Shown: one piece after another, positions 38,281 through 47,378 of the stretch
Position numbering within the stretch: the stretch's first letter is position 1
Layout of the letters: the number at the start of each line of letters is the position of its first letter
Program-made: the position numbers and the translations under genes
Notes under the pieces: model-generated
What the model was told of the DNA's origin: nothing
Databases searched by the model: none
Seen by the model: the letters and a program-made list of their open reading frames with translations, nothing else
Source of the DNA: Trichomonas tenax
Lineage: Eukaryota; Parabasalia; Trichomonadida; Trichomonadidae
Length of the DNA stretch: 64,000 bases
NCBI GenBank assembly: GCA_023091735.1
Contig: JALKBU010000050.1
Span: 1 to 64,000 of the forward strand
Reading direction: 5' to 3'

Positions 38281-38787
38281 TCAATTTTTAATACACATTA
38301 CATTTTCACTTTTGATATTAATATATTATTATTTTTTATTTATTTTTTTATTTTTTCACAGATACCTTTTTCATTACAAGATTATTTTCATATTATTACT
38401 TATTCTCATAATTATTAATATATCATTAAATTCATAATTAATTGTTCTTGAATCATGAATTCGATAATGTTTTCATGTTACTTTCATTTTATATATTGAT
38501 TTATATTATTTATATTCTCAATTTGATCCTTATATTCTTTGTAAAATTCGTTTTTTACTAAATTTTTATTTTTTTTTTCTTCAAATTATTTGTTTATAAT
38601 TCATACTTACCATGCAAGAAGGGATAATTTCGACCGAGTTTCTTGGTTTACTTATGTTTGGAGTGCAATAAAAATTTGTAATGAACTACGTTTATGGTCT
38701 TCATACTCAGCGTGGAGTTTCAATCTATAAATGTCAGTATTGTTTAGACTATAAAGATATTTATAACACTTTTTATAAAGGTGACAA

Positions 38788-38804
38788 TTTGCCCGCGCAA
38801 AAAG
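38788..38804. promoter_or_regulatory. E2F-like site
   Basis: TTTGCCCGCGCAAAAAG, near-palindromic, flanked by AAAGGTGAC and AAAAAGTGAC initiator-like strings in opposite orientations. There is no intact gene next to it. Confidence 0.35.
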
Positions 38805-38889
38805 TGACAGTTTATTCATAAAAGTGACTTTAAGGTTCTAGGTCACTTTTTGATGTTCACTTTTGTCCTAGACTCGTTTGGCTCCACTT

Positions 38890-39545
38890 TTTTTCTCGTT
38901 GACCTTTTTGGGTTTTGCGATTTTAACGAGTAAAAACCCTTCCTGGATGAATCTGATGAAACATGCTTTTTGTTTGTGCTGATTCTAGTGGTGCAATCTG
39001 TTTCATGATCTTAGCAAGGTATTACTTAATCAAGATATGATTACAAACAGAAACCCATTACAAATCATTAATGGGCTTCTGTTATGAATCTCTTTGATGA
39101 CTATAACAAATACATCTCACTATTATAGCGTTCGCTCGCTTATTTTTGATAGAGTTCCCCTAGAAAAATCAAAAAATAGAAAAGAAAAAATACGCTACGC
39201 GCGGGAGTCAAACGACATTCCTTTGTTCATGCATCGAGCATACCTAACGTTATGCTAACTCAAATTCACATAAAATTTGCTCATTGGTAACATTACATAT
39301 CAAATTTTCGACTTTACATGACAAATGTCAGATAATAAGTGTTAAAAATAGTGACTTTTGTTATTTTACATGTCAAAATTCGCTGAAATCTCATGGAGGC
39401 ATGGAGATCCTCAAGTTAAATAGACAAGCAAATGCTATAAACATACTCAGCACCCCCTGAAAAGCACATAAATGTCTTCTCAGTTTGGCTTGATAGGGGG
39501 TTAACTCGTTAAAAATCTCAAAACTCAAAAAAGTCAACGGGAAAA
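38890..39545. mobile_element. 0.65-kb inverted-repeat element (MITE-like)
   Basis: The ends are an imperfect inverted repeat of about 45 bp. At 38895-38940 it reads CTCGTTGACCTTTTTGGGTTTTGCGATTTT..., and at 39499-39543 it is the reverse complement of CCCGTTGACTTTTTTGAGTTTTGAGATTTTT..., at roughly 85% identity. Similarity seems to fade outward beyond 38889 and 39545, so the true termini are uncertain. Inside are a small hairpin (39046-39083, 15-nt arms) and a tRNA-like stretch with a T-run terminator on the minus strand. No coding capacity. Confidence 0.5.
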
Positions 39546-39596
39546 AGATTCAACCTTTTTGTTTCTGTTTTTTTTTTAGTTTTTCATCATCAATTA

Positions 39597-39771
39597 CAAT
39601 AGAAGGAATCTCATTGATGCGAGATATCGGCTTCATATGCCCTTTCTGCAACTTCCTGATCAAACTTTTGCTGAAGGAAAGGTACATGAGAGAAGATGCT
39701 CCAGAAGAATTTGATTGGTACGACACTTGCAAGGAGCGCTCTGCGAGCCAAATGACGAAATTACCGCAGTA
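39597..39771 (+). pseudogene. orphan 3' coding fragment with CxxC
   Basis: An open stretch begins within a T-rich run and, from ATG 39617, reads MRDIGFICPFCNFL, then a basic/acidic tail ...YMREDAPEEFDWYDTCKERSASQ and a TAA at 39769-39771. The codons look coding, but there is no promoter, no upstream domain and only about 50 residues. It may be the last exon-like debris of a zinc-ribbon protein interrupted by the neighbouring inverted-repeat element. Confidence 0.3.
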
Positions 39772-40287
39772 AATCGATTATTTCATATCATTATTCCAAG
39801 ATAAAAATAAACTACATTTCCTTAATTTTTACCAATTCAATTTCTATCGTTACCTCACTTCCTGGCTGGGTCGCCATGGTCCACTAACAAGAAGATGCAC
39901 AGCATACTAACTCGAGCCCTTTGTGCTGAGGTGTGAACAATTCTTGTGAAAAAACGCGTCAATTTCACAGATTTATCATTCTTCAACAAAAGGTAGCCTG
40001 CAAGGCCTTAGATACCTGCCATCCCAAGTGGCTTGTACTTTAGAGGGCCCTGGAGACCTCCTTGTGTCAAAAACATAGATTTATAGAGATTCGATTTTTC
40101 TTCTTCAAAATGTTGATCTCCTCATTCCTCTCGACTTGCTTACATCCATCTAATGCTCTTTTGAGTCAATCGACTCAATATCAGATTCATCATCTATTTG
40201 CAGGTCTGAATGTTACCGGTAACATCCCATGTCTACACCGGCAATGCAATTGCATTAGATGTAGTATACATGAGCCCGTGACAAATG

Positions 40288-40401
40288 TTATCTCTGACTT
40301 AGTTCTAGGGCTCGATCCACTAATTTCGCGCTGGAAAGCGATATTCCATTCCATAACTTCTCTTCTTCATGCTGCACTCTTGCAAATAGTGCGTCCCTCA
40401 T
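40288..40401 (-). pseudogene. possible transposase HTH relic
   Basis: A 37-codon frame reads MRDALFARVQHEEEKLWNGISLSSAKLVDRALELSQ, closed by TAA. The spacing resembles the CENP-B/pogo-type helix-turn-helix (a first helix, ISxxxLxxKALEL second helix). Flanking minus-strand sequence to about 39850 has coding-like patches with many stops. The long plus-strand frame across the same bases (40062-40448, no ATG start) is probably an antisense shadow. Confidence 0.25.
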
Positions 40402-40448
40402 CTTTGTCCTCCAATATTCTGAGATATATCGTTCTTTCTGTAACGTAA

Positions 40449-41640
40449 GAATAAGCAAATACCTGCTATAAAGAATTGCTATAATTAATTTTTGTTTTAT
40501 TTTCTACTAATTATATCTTAAATCAGGCTCTTTCTATAAAATGAATGTTATCTATACACTTTTAAAGTTGCTGCATTACAGCTGCAAGTTATTGTTCTCT
40601 AACAGTGAACCCCAAAAAAATAATTTCTAGCAAAATATTTGCAATAAATGCGCTTTTTCATAATATTGAAGGATAATGATCTACAACATGTAGGCATTAA
40701 ATTGTACATTAAAATCATGGCAATTTGGACAAAATAAAAATTTCTCCAAATTAAAAATTAAGCAAATCTATAAAATTTGTTTGTTGATGAATATAAAAAG
40801 TAAAATAATTTTCATCCATTGATTTAAAATGATATCATAGAAATCAAAAAAGGCGAAAAATTCGAAAAATCAAAAACTTCAGGAAAAATACTAAACTTCT
40901 TAGAGTCAATTTGAGTTAAAAAAAAATTTCACTGCAAATATCAGCTTCTATGCTAACTCAGACATGAGGAAAAAAAAAAAAAAAAAATTATCAAGGAATG
41001 CCTATTCTCAAGAGGGGAAGTATAAAACCCCATTAAATTGTCGCCATCCGAGATTCATACTTGAAAAGCTGACCTTAACTTTGTGCAGCAGCCTACCCTA
41101 ATAAGCCCTACCGAAACCCAACAGATTTCAATTGCGCTAAAAAACATTTTCAATGATATCACTTCCAAAAAAGGTAGTAGTTACAATCATAACTAACAAA
41201 CAATCTCGCCTCATTTAGTAGGTTCAAACAATGTGAAGAAATCGGATAGCTATCTGACACAAAAATATTTTTTGAATATAATTTAAAATTAGCCCTAATT
41301 TAACAAATTTCTACTCCTATGAAGTTCCAAACGTCTACAGATGCCATTTCTACCACGCAAAGTCCTCAGAAGGATGACTTGAAAAATAATCAAAAATTTT
41401 ATAAATATGCTTAACAGTCCATATTATGCAATATTAAGCGAGATTATTTCATCTGACCATTTATTGCTTTCAATTTGTTTGTAGATCGAAAATTTTTATT
41501 GCATTATGGATTAACATCCATAATGCAATATTTTTATTCCTCTGCAGAAAAATTGAGAGTTTTCAAAAGTTTCCGGCAGTTACTCTCAATGCACTAACGT
41601 ACACTCTCAAACTCATATAATTTTTTCTTATAGCGGAAAA
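40449..41640. other. gene-poor AT-rich tract
   Basis: No gene recognised. There is a 17-18 base A-run at about 40970-40987. The right end probably includes the promoter of the prominin-like gene. Confidence 0.45.
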
Positions 41641-43654
41641 TTTATGAAACAGAGTTTTTATTACAGATATTGATGTCAACGAATTATTCGCTGTTGAGGC
41701 CGCTTCTACAGAAAGCAATGATGATGGCCACAATCACTATAGTCCAAAAGTAAGGATAAATTCTTTTTATCAATTTCTAGAGCTTCTGTTGTTACAAACG
41801 TGTTTCTTATCATTCTCTTCTGTGAACTCTTTACGAATGTTTGCTGCTGCACAATATGTTGCTGCCAGTACAAATATAACCCCAAGAGAAACCATTGTTC
41901 GTCATTTCCCACAATTTTAGTAGGTTTCGTTTGCATTTTCATGTTAATTTGTTCAGTACTCTTCTTTATGATCTCAACTGCCGACTTTCAAAACTCTCCA
42001 AAAAGCATTTGGTGAAGATATCGACGTTGATTTCAATAAAAGAATCTGTAACTCTATCCTCTCTATCATTAATTCTTTTCCCGAGCTTCTTAACAGGCTC
42101 TCAAATTTAGCAACACTTCTAGAACAAAAACTTGGTGAAATATCAGCAGATAATATAACTGTAAGTGATAATGAGCAGTATAAAAATGATTTTGACTTAG
42201 TACAGCAAATTATACACAACAATTTGACGGAGTTATTCGGCTCTGGTTATTCAATTTGTACAAATAATCTGGCTGAAATTTTCAAAGCTAAATCTGATAC
42301 AATGAAGGGTGATCTTGAAGCAGCTCTTGAAGAACTGGGAACTGCCAAAGTTTCAACAAAATTTAGCCAACATATCAGTAAGTTACAAAAAATCTCTGAG
42401 ATTTACAAAGAAAAGATAGCCATAGATGAAGCAGGGCTCGTGCTATCTGAATTTATCGATCCTTATCCATTTGCGGACAATGATTACTCCCAAGATTTTT
42501 GTATTTATTTCTTGGTTGGAATTTTCTTTGCTGTTATAATTGTATTTTTGATTATCACAAATTCTGAGTTTTCGAAGTTTTCTATCTCGATATGTATCTC
42601 ACTTCTCTTTGATGTAGCTTTTCTTGTATTCTTCTTCGTATCAGCTAATTTCATCATCCTCGACATCGTAGAGATGATCGGCCTTACTAAATACAACGAA
42701 ATGTGCCAATCAATGCATCTTGAACATAGTTATCAAATTTCGGGTCTCATTGGAACATCCATTAGATCTCTCAACTGGACGAACATGACTGACTCCACAA
42801 TCCAATATGAATCACCAGAGATCAAAATAGACCAGTTTGAAGGCTCTTTCATCGAATTACTTATGGGTGATGATCCTAAATTTAATGTTGCTGATTCATA
42901 TCCTTTCCTCACATTCCATGGCATAGCAAATGGTTTACTTGGATCCGGTGTTACTGCTTATACAAAACTAAAAGAGAATCCACGTCCATATCCGACACTC
43001 GAAGATATTCGCGACACATACAAGAACGATGATGTTGCAAGCGCTCTTGGATGCCAATATAAGGATATTCCGTTTATGGAAAACGTCGCAAACTACTCAA
43101 AAGCGATGCAGCTTGTTGATTATTTAGATAGCGTCGTCACTCCTTATTCATTCTATAAGTCAGTTGCAAGTACACAAAAAGAAAAGACAATTGCTGCATA
43201 TTCACAATTCTTTGACGAATGGAAGAATGTATTCGAGAACTTATCAACACAGATCAATAATCTTCAAGACAATAAGAACTTCCCAGTTATTCCATGGAGA
43301 TATGCACTTCTCTCCAACACGATCTTTTACTATGGAATCAACGCCATCGATCTTCTTGCTTGGTATATTTTCTTGACGCTTATTGTCTATATTCTTATCT
43401 ACTTCAGATCTATGTACGCTAACAAACTTCGTAGATCCATTCCAACAAATAACATGGAGCATATCATAGACATGAAATCCTCAAGATTCAATGTGATTAG
43501 TAGATTGTTCGATGAATCTGATGAATCATCTGTTCCTTGGATCGATTACTATCAGGAGTTTAAACCCACTGGTGTTCCTCCAAAAGATGAGAATAGAATG
43601 AAGCTTGGTGTGTATGTTGAAGTTATGAATATTGATCCTGTTTTGGTTGTTTAA
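41640..43654 (+). pseudogene. prominin-like pentaspan membrane protein with two frameshifts
   Basis: The order of parts matches prominins: an extracellular N-terminus (ELFAVEAASTESNDDGHNHYSP), a first span, a short Cys-rich cytosolic loop (CCCTICCCQYKYNPKRNHC), a second span, a large coiled-coil loop (about 150 residues), two adjacent spans (YFLVGIFFAVIIVFLII, ISLLFDVAFLVFFF), a second large loop with sequons, a fifth span (LLAWYIFLTLIVYILIYF) and a cytosolic tail. The reading is not continuous. The N-terminus and everything after about 42000 share one frame, while about 41800-42000 (TM1-TM2) is in another. One shift lies near 41790-41805 and one at the A5 run 41998-42002. The long terminal frame opens upstream of 42224 without an ATG. 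Two small indels or assembly errors would explain it. No clean start is found. Confidence 0.55.
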
Positions 43655-43658
43655 AATA

Positions 43659-45014
43659 TTATTCTTCCGAAAGTAAGTCTAGAAGATTTTGCGCTCGGTC
43701 TGCAATCGGATTTCCATATTCATCATCGAAATCTTTCTCTGTATACTCGGTTAATGCGTCCTCAACAGATTGTCCGTGAAGGAAATTGTTTATATCTTCA
43801 TCATCTCGATGAGCATACAGCATCAAGAGCATGTCCATAACATATCTTATCGAATCCTCGTCCTCACAAAAATCGAGTATCTCAAATAAAAATCCATTTT
43901 TCTTAACATCTATCCATGAATCGGGTTTCAAACAATATATACTACATAGGAGATGGAATCTTGCCTGCTTTAAATCAAAGGTAAATCCATCAATCGGAAA
44001 GGCTGCCACAATATTTAATATATTGCTTTGTAGAACAACGGCTAAAGTATTTTGGAATTGAATTAACGAATTAAGTGCTCCTAATGAATATTCCAATTCC
44101 TCGAAATATTTTGCACTCTTGATGCTTTGGCATACAAAATTCAACACAAACATAAATGCATCTGGTTGCATTGATTCAGCTAATTGCTGAGAACAGTGCA
44201 TTACTTTATCTCCATTTTTTGTGATGTTGTATCGTATCTTAGAGAATGCGATCATGATTAGATAGAGAAGCATATCTTTCGTCGGTGTATTATTTAAACT
44301 TACTATAAATTTAATGAAATCAATGAACGAGGTGTGATTAAAAACTGCCTTCGCAAAGTCAATGTGATAAACGAAATTGCTAATTGTTTTTATACAATAA
44401 GAAATGAATTCAAAACAAAGAGCTCTTGCGTTTTCAATATTGAAAAAGTAATCAACAAAACATGTATAGAATGGGAATAAATTTGGATACAGGTCAAAAT
44501 GATCTTTAAAGGCACTAAATAATGACAAAATAAATCTTATTTGCTTTGGATCAGTATAGAGTAATTCAATAAGTTTATCGACAATGCCCAATTCAATAAC
44601 TCTGTTTGCTACGGGATAACTAGCGAAACACATCCTTCGTAGCATCACAAATGATTGAATTGATGGAAAATATTGAATGATGACATCTAGCATAGAATTA
44701 TCAATTAGGAACTTAACAATATGGGTGTTTTTCTTAGAAACTATGTGAAATAAATGAGAAATTAATAATTGATATTCATTTGGTGAATTGTGCGAATTCA
44801 GTACTGTATTGATCAATAATGTGATTATTTTTGGATTCGCTTTGAAGTTGTAAGTGCAATAATGTTGTATCAAATATTGAACAACTTTTATATCACCCAA
44901 ATTTTCGAAATCTTGCTCAATTTGCTGTTCGCTTAGCTCGTCCATTGTTGAAATTTCTATGTGCTCATGAAGAGAGAATTGTTTTGGTCTATTTTTACAA
45001 CAAATTGTTCTCAT
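43659..45014 (-). CDS. ARM/HEAT-like helical protein, function unknown
   Basis: A 451-residue, all-helical protein with irregular armadillo-like units (IITLLINTVLNSHNSPNEYQLLISHLFHIV, IVKFLIDNSMLDVIIQYF, VIELGIVDKLIELLYTDP, LALCFEF...). The acidic, disordered tail ends LLDLLSEE. The composition and the pattern of hydrophobic helix pairs suit a large trichomonad family of ARM-like proteins of unknown role. The start is ATG 45014; a longer frame begins with TTG within TCATTATTTTTTTT, which looks like the initiator and lies about 20 bases upstream. It is convergent with the prominin-like gene, with only four bases between the stops. Confidence 0.75.
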   Translation of the reverse strand: MRTICCKNRPKQFSLHEHIEISTMDELSEQQIEQDFENLGDIKVVQYLIQHYCTYNFKANPKIITLLINTVLNSHNSPNEYQLLISHLFHIVSKKNTHIVKFLIDNSMLDVIIQYFPSIQSFVMLRRMCFASYPVANRVIELGIVDKLIELLYTDPKQIRFILSLFSAFKDHFDLYPNLFPFYTCFVDYFFNIENARALCFEFISYCIKTISNFVYHIDFAKAVFNHTSFIDFIKFIVSLNNTPTKDMLLYLIMIAFSKIRYNITKNGDKVMHCSQQLAESMQPDAFMFVLNFVCQSIKSAKYFEELEYSLGALNSLIQFQNTLAVVLQSNILNIVAAFPIDGFTFDLKQARFHLLCSIYCLKPDSWIDVKKNGFLFEILDFCEDEDSIRYVMDMLLMLYAHRDDEDINNFLHGQSVEDALTEYTEKDFDDEYGNPIADRAQNLLDLLSEE

Positions 45015-45249
45015 CAATCCAAAAAAAATAATGAAATGAAACAAAATTCAATATAAATTTTTACATCGAAACAATGTTTAAAAACTTATGAATTATCAAT
45101 AAAGTCAAAATCTAATTAAATAATAAAATTAAAAAGCAAAAATTTCATATTAAGAATTAGACACTTTATTGGGATACTTCTAATAAATTCGATGAGAAAC
45201 TTACCAACACCTTGAACAAGTCATTAATAAATCATCCACATCAGTTTAT

Positions 45250-45810
45250 TTAGAACTCTTCGTCAGCCTTCTTGTTCTGAGCGTGCAACCGCATGCGCTT
45301 CTTACGGCCAGCCTTCTCGGTTGTCATGACGGATGTTTCGGCGTAGCGGATGTTCTTCTCAGAGTCCTTCCAAACGAGGAAAGCTGGCTGGTTGACGAGC
45401 TGGTTCTCGACAGCGATGTGGCGCTGGAAGACGAGGGATCGAGCGTGGTGGACGGAGTTAGAGAGAGCACGCTTGTGAACCTGTGTCTGGAGACGGCGGT
45501 CCATGAGGTCGTTGACAGTAAGGGAAAGGACATAATCGAGTTTCTGCTTTGTCTCATCGAGAACGCCGAGCTTTGTAAGGCGGCGAAGGAGAGCGGTACC
45601 CTCGAAGATGCGCTTTGTGTCGTTCTCTGGGAGTGTAAGGAGCTCTCTGGCGGCATGGCGGATCTTGGAAAGGGTGTATGAGACACGCCAGATTTCACGC
45701 TTGTTCTTAAGGCCGTATTCACCAACGACCTGGAGCTCCTTGTGCATGCGCTCCTTCTCGTATGGACGCATTGGTTTCTTGAATGTGCGGCTGAAGTTTC
45801 TGCTGGACAT
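45250..45810 (-). CDS. RPS9: small-subunit ribosomal protein uS4 (S9)
   Basis: A 186-residue eukaryotic uS4/S9, which binds the 18S rRNA central and 5' regions and helps set decoding fidelity. Matches to the family are clear: the start MSSRNFSRTFKKPMRPYEKERM, YGLKNKREIWRVSYTLSKIRHAARELLTL, RRLTKLGVLDETKQKLDYVLSLTVNDLMDRRLQTQV (the S4 RNA-binding fold), HARSLVFQRHIAV and the basic tail KKRMRLHAQNKK. The ATG at 45810 begins this conserved N-terminus. An upstream in-frame ATG would add a non-family extension. The leader just before the ATG is pyrimidine-rich (CCTTCCTTTTTTT). Confidence 0.97.
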   Translation of the reverse strand: MSSRNFSRTFKKPMRPYEKERMHKELQVVGEYGLKNKREIWRVSYTLSKIRHAARELLTLPENDTKRIFEGTALLRRLTKLGVLDETKQKLDYVLSLTVNDLMDRRLQTQVHKRALSNSVHHARSLVFQRHIAVENQLVNQPAFLVWKDSEKNIRYAETSVMTTEKAGRKKRMRLHAQNKKADEEF

Positions 45811-45867
45811 CGAGATTAAAAAAAGGAAGGACCAAAACCGGCGACGATAGAAATAGAGTTTTGACAA

Positions 45868-45955
45868 ACACTATTTTACATGTCAAAAATATTTGTCAAT
45901 TATTTACATGTCAAAATAATTTTCTTTTGACACGTAAATGGGAATATTTTGACTC
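45868..45955. promoter_or_regulatory. TTTACATGTCAAAA cluster between uS4 and the lectin gene
   Basis: Within 90 bases: TTTTGACAAACA, ATTTTACATGTCAAAAA (45884), ATTTACATGTCAAAAT (45902), TTTTGACACGTAAATG (45926) and ATTTTGACTC. The cluster lies in the divergent spacer between the ribosomal protein gene (minus) and the lectin gene (plus) and may serve either. Confidence 0.6.
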
Positions 45956-46054
45956 TAAAAAATCATTATAATATTTTCGGCTGCGATTTTATATTTAATG
46001 CCAAAGTTTTTAAAATATTATTAATTTGACAAGATCACTTTACGTATTTAAAAA

Positions 46055-47305
46055 ATGTTTTTCTTATTTTTCTTCCAAACAAGATCGGAAGAATATGGAC
46101 TTAGGCCACCATTTCAGCTCTCTTATGACAACAAAATCGGATATTGGGAGTTTGGAGGCTCTACTGTTGTATTTAACGACCTAATTCAAATTGTTCCTCC
46201 AATTCAATTCAAAAGAGGCTCTATTTGGACGAACATCGAAGTACCAAAAAAGGATTGGCGAATTTCATACGATTTTAAGTTCAGTGAAGGCGATGATGGC
46301 GCAAAAATCGGTCTTTGGATCGTAGACAAATATGCGGACGAAGGAAACTTAGCTGGAGGACCTTCAGTCTTTAAGGGTGTCGCTGTTATACTTTCTTTGC
46401 AATACAGACAAGAAAAAAACTATATTGATGTTTATTTCGTCCAAAATCGAGGTATTCAAACTATAAATCTTGATGAAATTCAGCCGGTTTCTTCATTAGA
46501 ATACAGACTTTCGTCACTAATCAATATAATGCTCGAAGTTAATAAGCAAACAATCGACATCAAGATTGGAAAACTTAAAACGGAAAAATTGATACATTCA
46601 GCAGATTTGATTGTCGATATTTCACAGAATTACATCGGAATTACAGCAATAACAGAGCAAAGTTACGCAAAAGTCGATCTTTCTGATTTATATTTCTCTC
46701 TTTTGAACAATCACGAGATAAGAGCTAAACGGAAGGTAGCTATGGTCCGCTGGAACACAGGCACATATACCCCGAACCAAATTTTCCACTACAGGAGTCC
46801 AGAATTCCAGAAAATGTACATCGAGCACATTCGAATAGAAGAACAACCGAACGCATCAGCGAATTTCAGTACTGTCATAGAACTCATTGAAGAAGCAAAC
46901 CGTGTTGCATTCGAGACTTCCTCCTTTTATGAGCTGAATCATTTCGTGAGGCAAGTTATTGTTCCATATACAACAAAGTGGTATCAGAGAACCTTGAAAA
47001 TTGCTGAGGTTGTGAAATCGAGTCATGAAGTTTTGAATGCTGGATTTAACTACACAAATTCCATGCTTAAGACACTCAACGATACAATTGTTGATAACGT
47101 AGAACGATTCTCGAGGAAATCTTTGACTTTAGCAAATCTTTTTGCTGAAGTAGAAAATGATTTTGATATCAATGAGCTTGTTAAAGAATCAGGCAATACA
47201 ACAAGCCAGATCTTGTTTTACATAGGAATTTCTGAGTTTGCAATGCTCATTATCATTCTTTCATTCTTTATGACAAAGCGTGGAAAGAAAATTCTTATGC
47301 AATAA
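46055..47305 (+). CDS. L-type lectin cargo receptor (ERGIC-53/VIP36-like)
   Basis: A 416-residue type I membrane protein of the early secretory pathway. A short hydrophobic leader (MFFLFFFQTRSE) precedes the L-type lectin fold (about residues 15-220): LRPPFQLSYDNKIGYWEFGGSTVV, SIWTNIEVPKKDWRISYDFKF, GAKIGLWIVDKY (core strand), FKGVAVILSL and NYIGITAITEQSYAKVDL, as in VIP36/ERGIC-53. A helical stalk (about 260-380) follows. The final span (ILFYIGISEFAMLIIILSFFM) leaves a short basic tail TKRGKKILMQ. The tail has no clean KKxx or FF signal at the end. Predicted role: binding high-mannose glycoproteins for ER-Golgi transport. Confidence 0.88.
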   Translation: MFFLFFFQTRSEEYGLRPPFQLSYDNKIGYWEFGGSTVVFNDLIQIVPPIQFKRGSIWTNIEVPKKDWRISYDFKFSEGDDGAKIGLWIVDKYADEGNLAGGPSVFKGVAVILSLQYRQEKNYIDVYFVQNRGIQTINLDEIQPVSSLEYRLSSLINIMLEVNKQTIDIKIGKLKTEKLIHSADLIVDISQNYIGITAITEQSYAKVDLSDLYFSLLNNHEIRAKRKVAMVRWNTGTYTPNQIFHYRSPEFQKMYIEHIRIEEQPNASANFSTVIELIEEANRVAFETSSFYELNHFVRQVIVPYTTKWYQRTLKIAEVVKSSHEVLNAGFNYTNSMLKTLNDTIVDNVERFSRKSLTLANLFAEVENDFDINELVKESGNTTSQILFYIGISEFAMLIIILSFFMTKRGKKILMQ

Positions 47306-47378
47306 TCATTGTTTTATATATAAATATTTATCTGTATTTTTCAAAAAAGATGAGAAAAAATGAAGTTTACATTGTTCT

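Noticed and set aside
39180..39260. tRNA gene on the minus strand
   Set aside because: A-box, B-box and T-run resemblance exists, but acceptor and T stems do not pair and the anticodon stem is poor; at most a degenerate tRNA-derived sequence.
40062..40448. 128-codon plus-strand ORF
   Set aside because: It starts at TTG, is Ser/Leu-rich, and mirrors coding-like minus-strand patches, so it is probably an antisense shadow of a transposase relic.
45283..45681. 132-codon plus-strand ORF opposite uS4
   Set aside because: Shadow of the highly biased ribosomal protein gene on the other strand.
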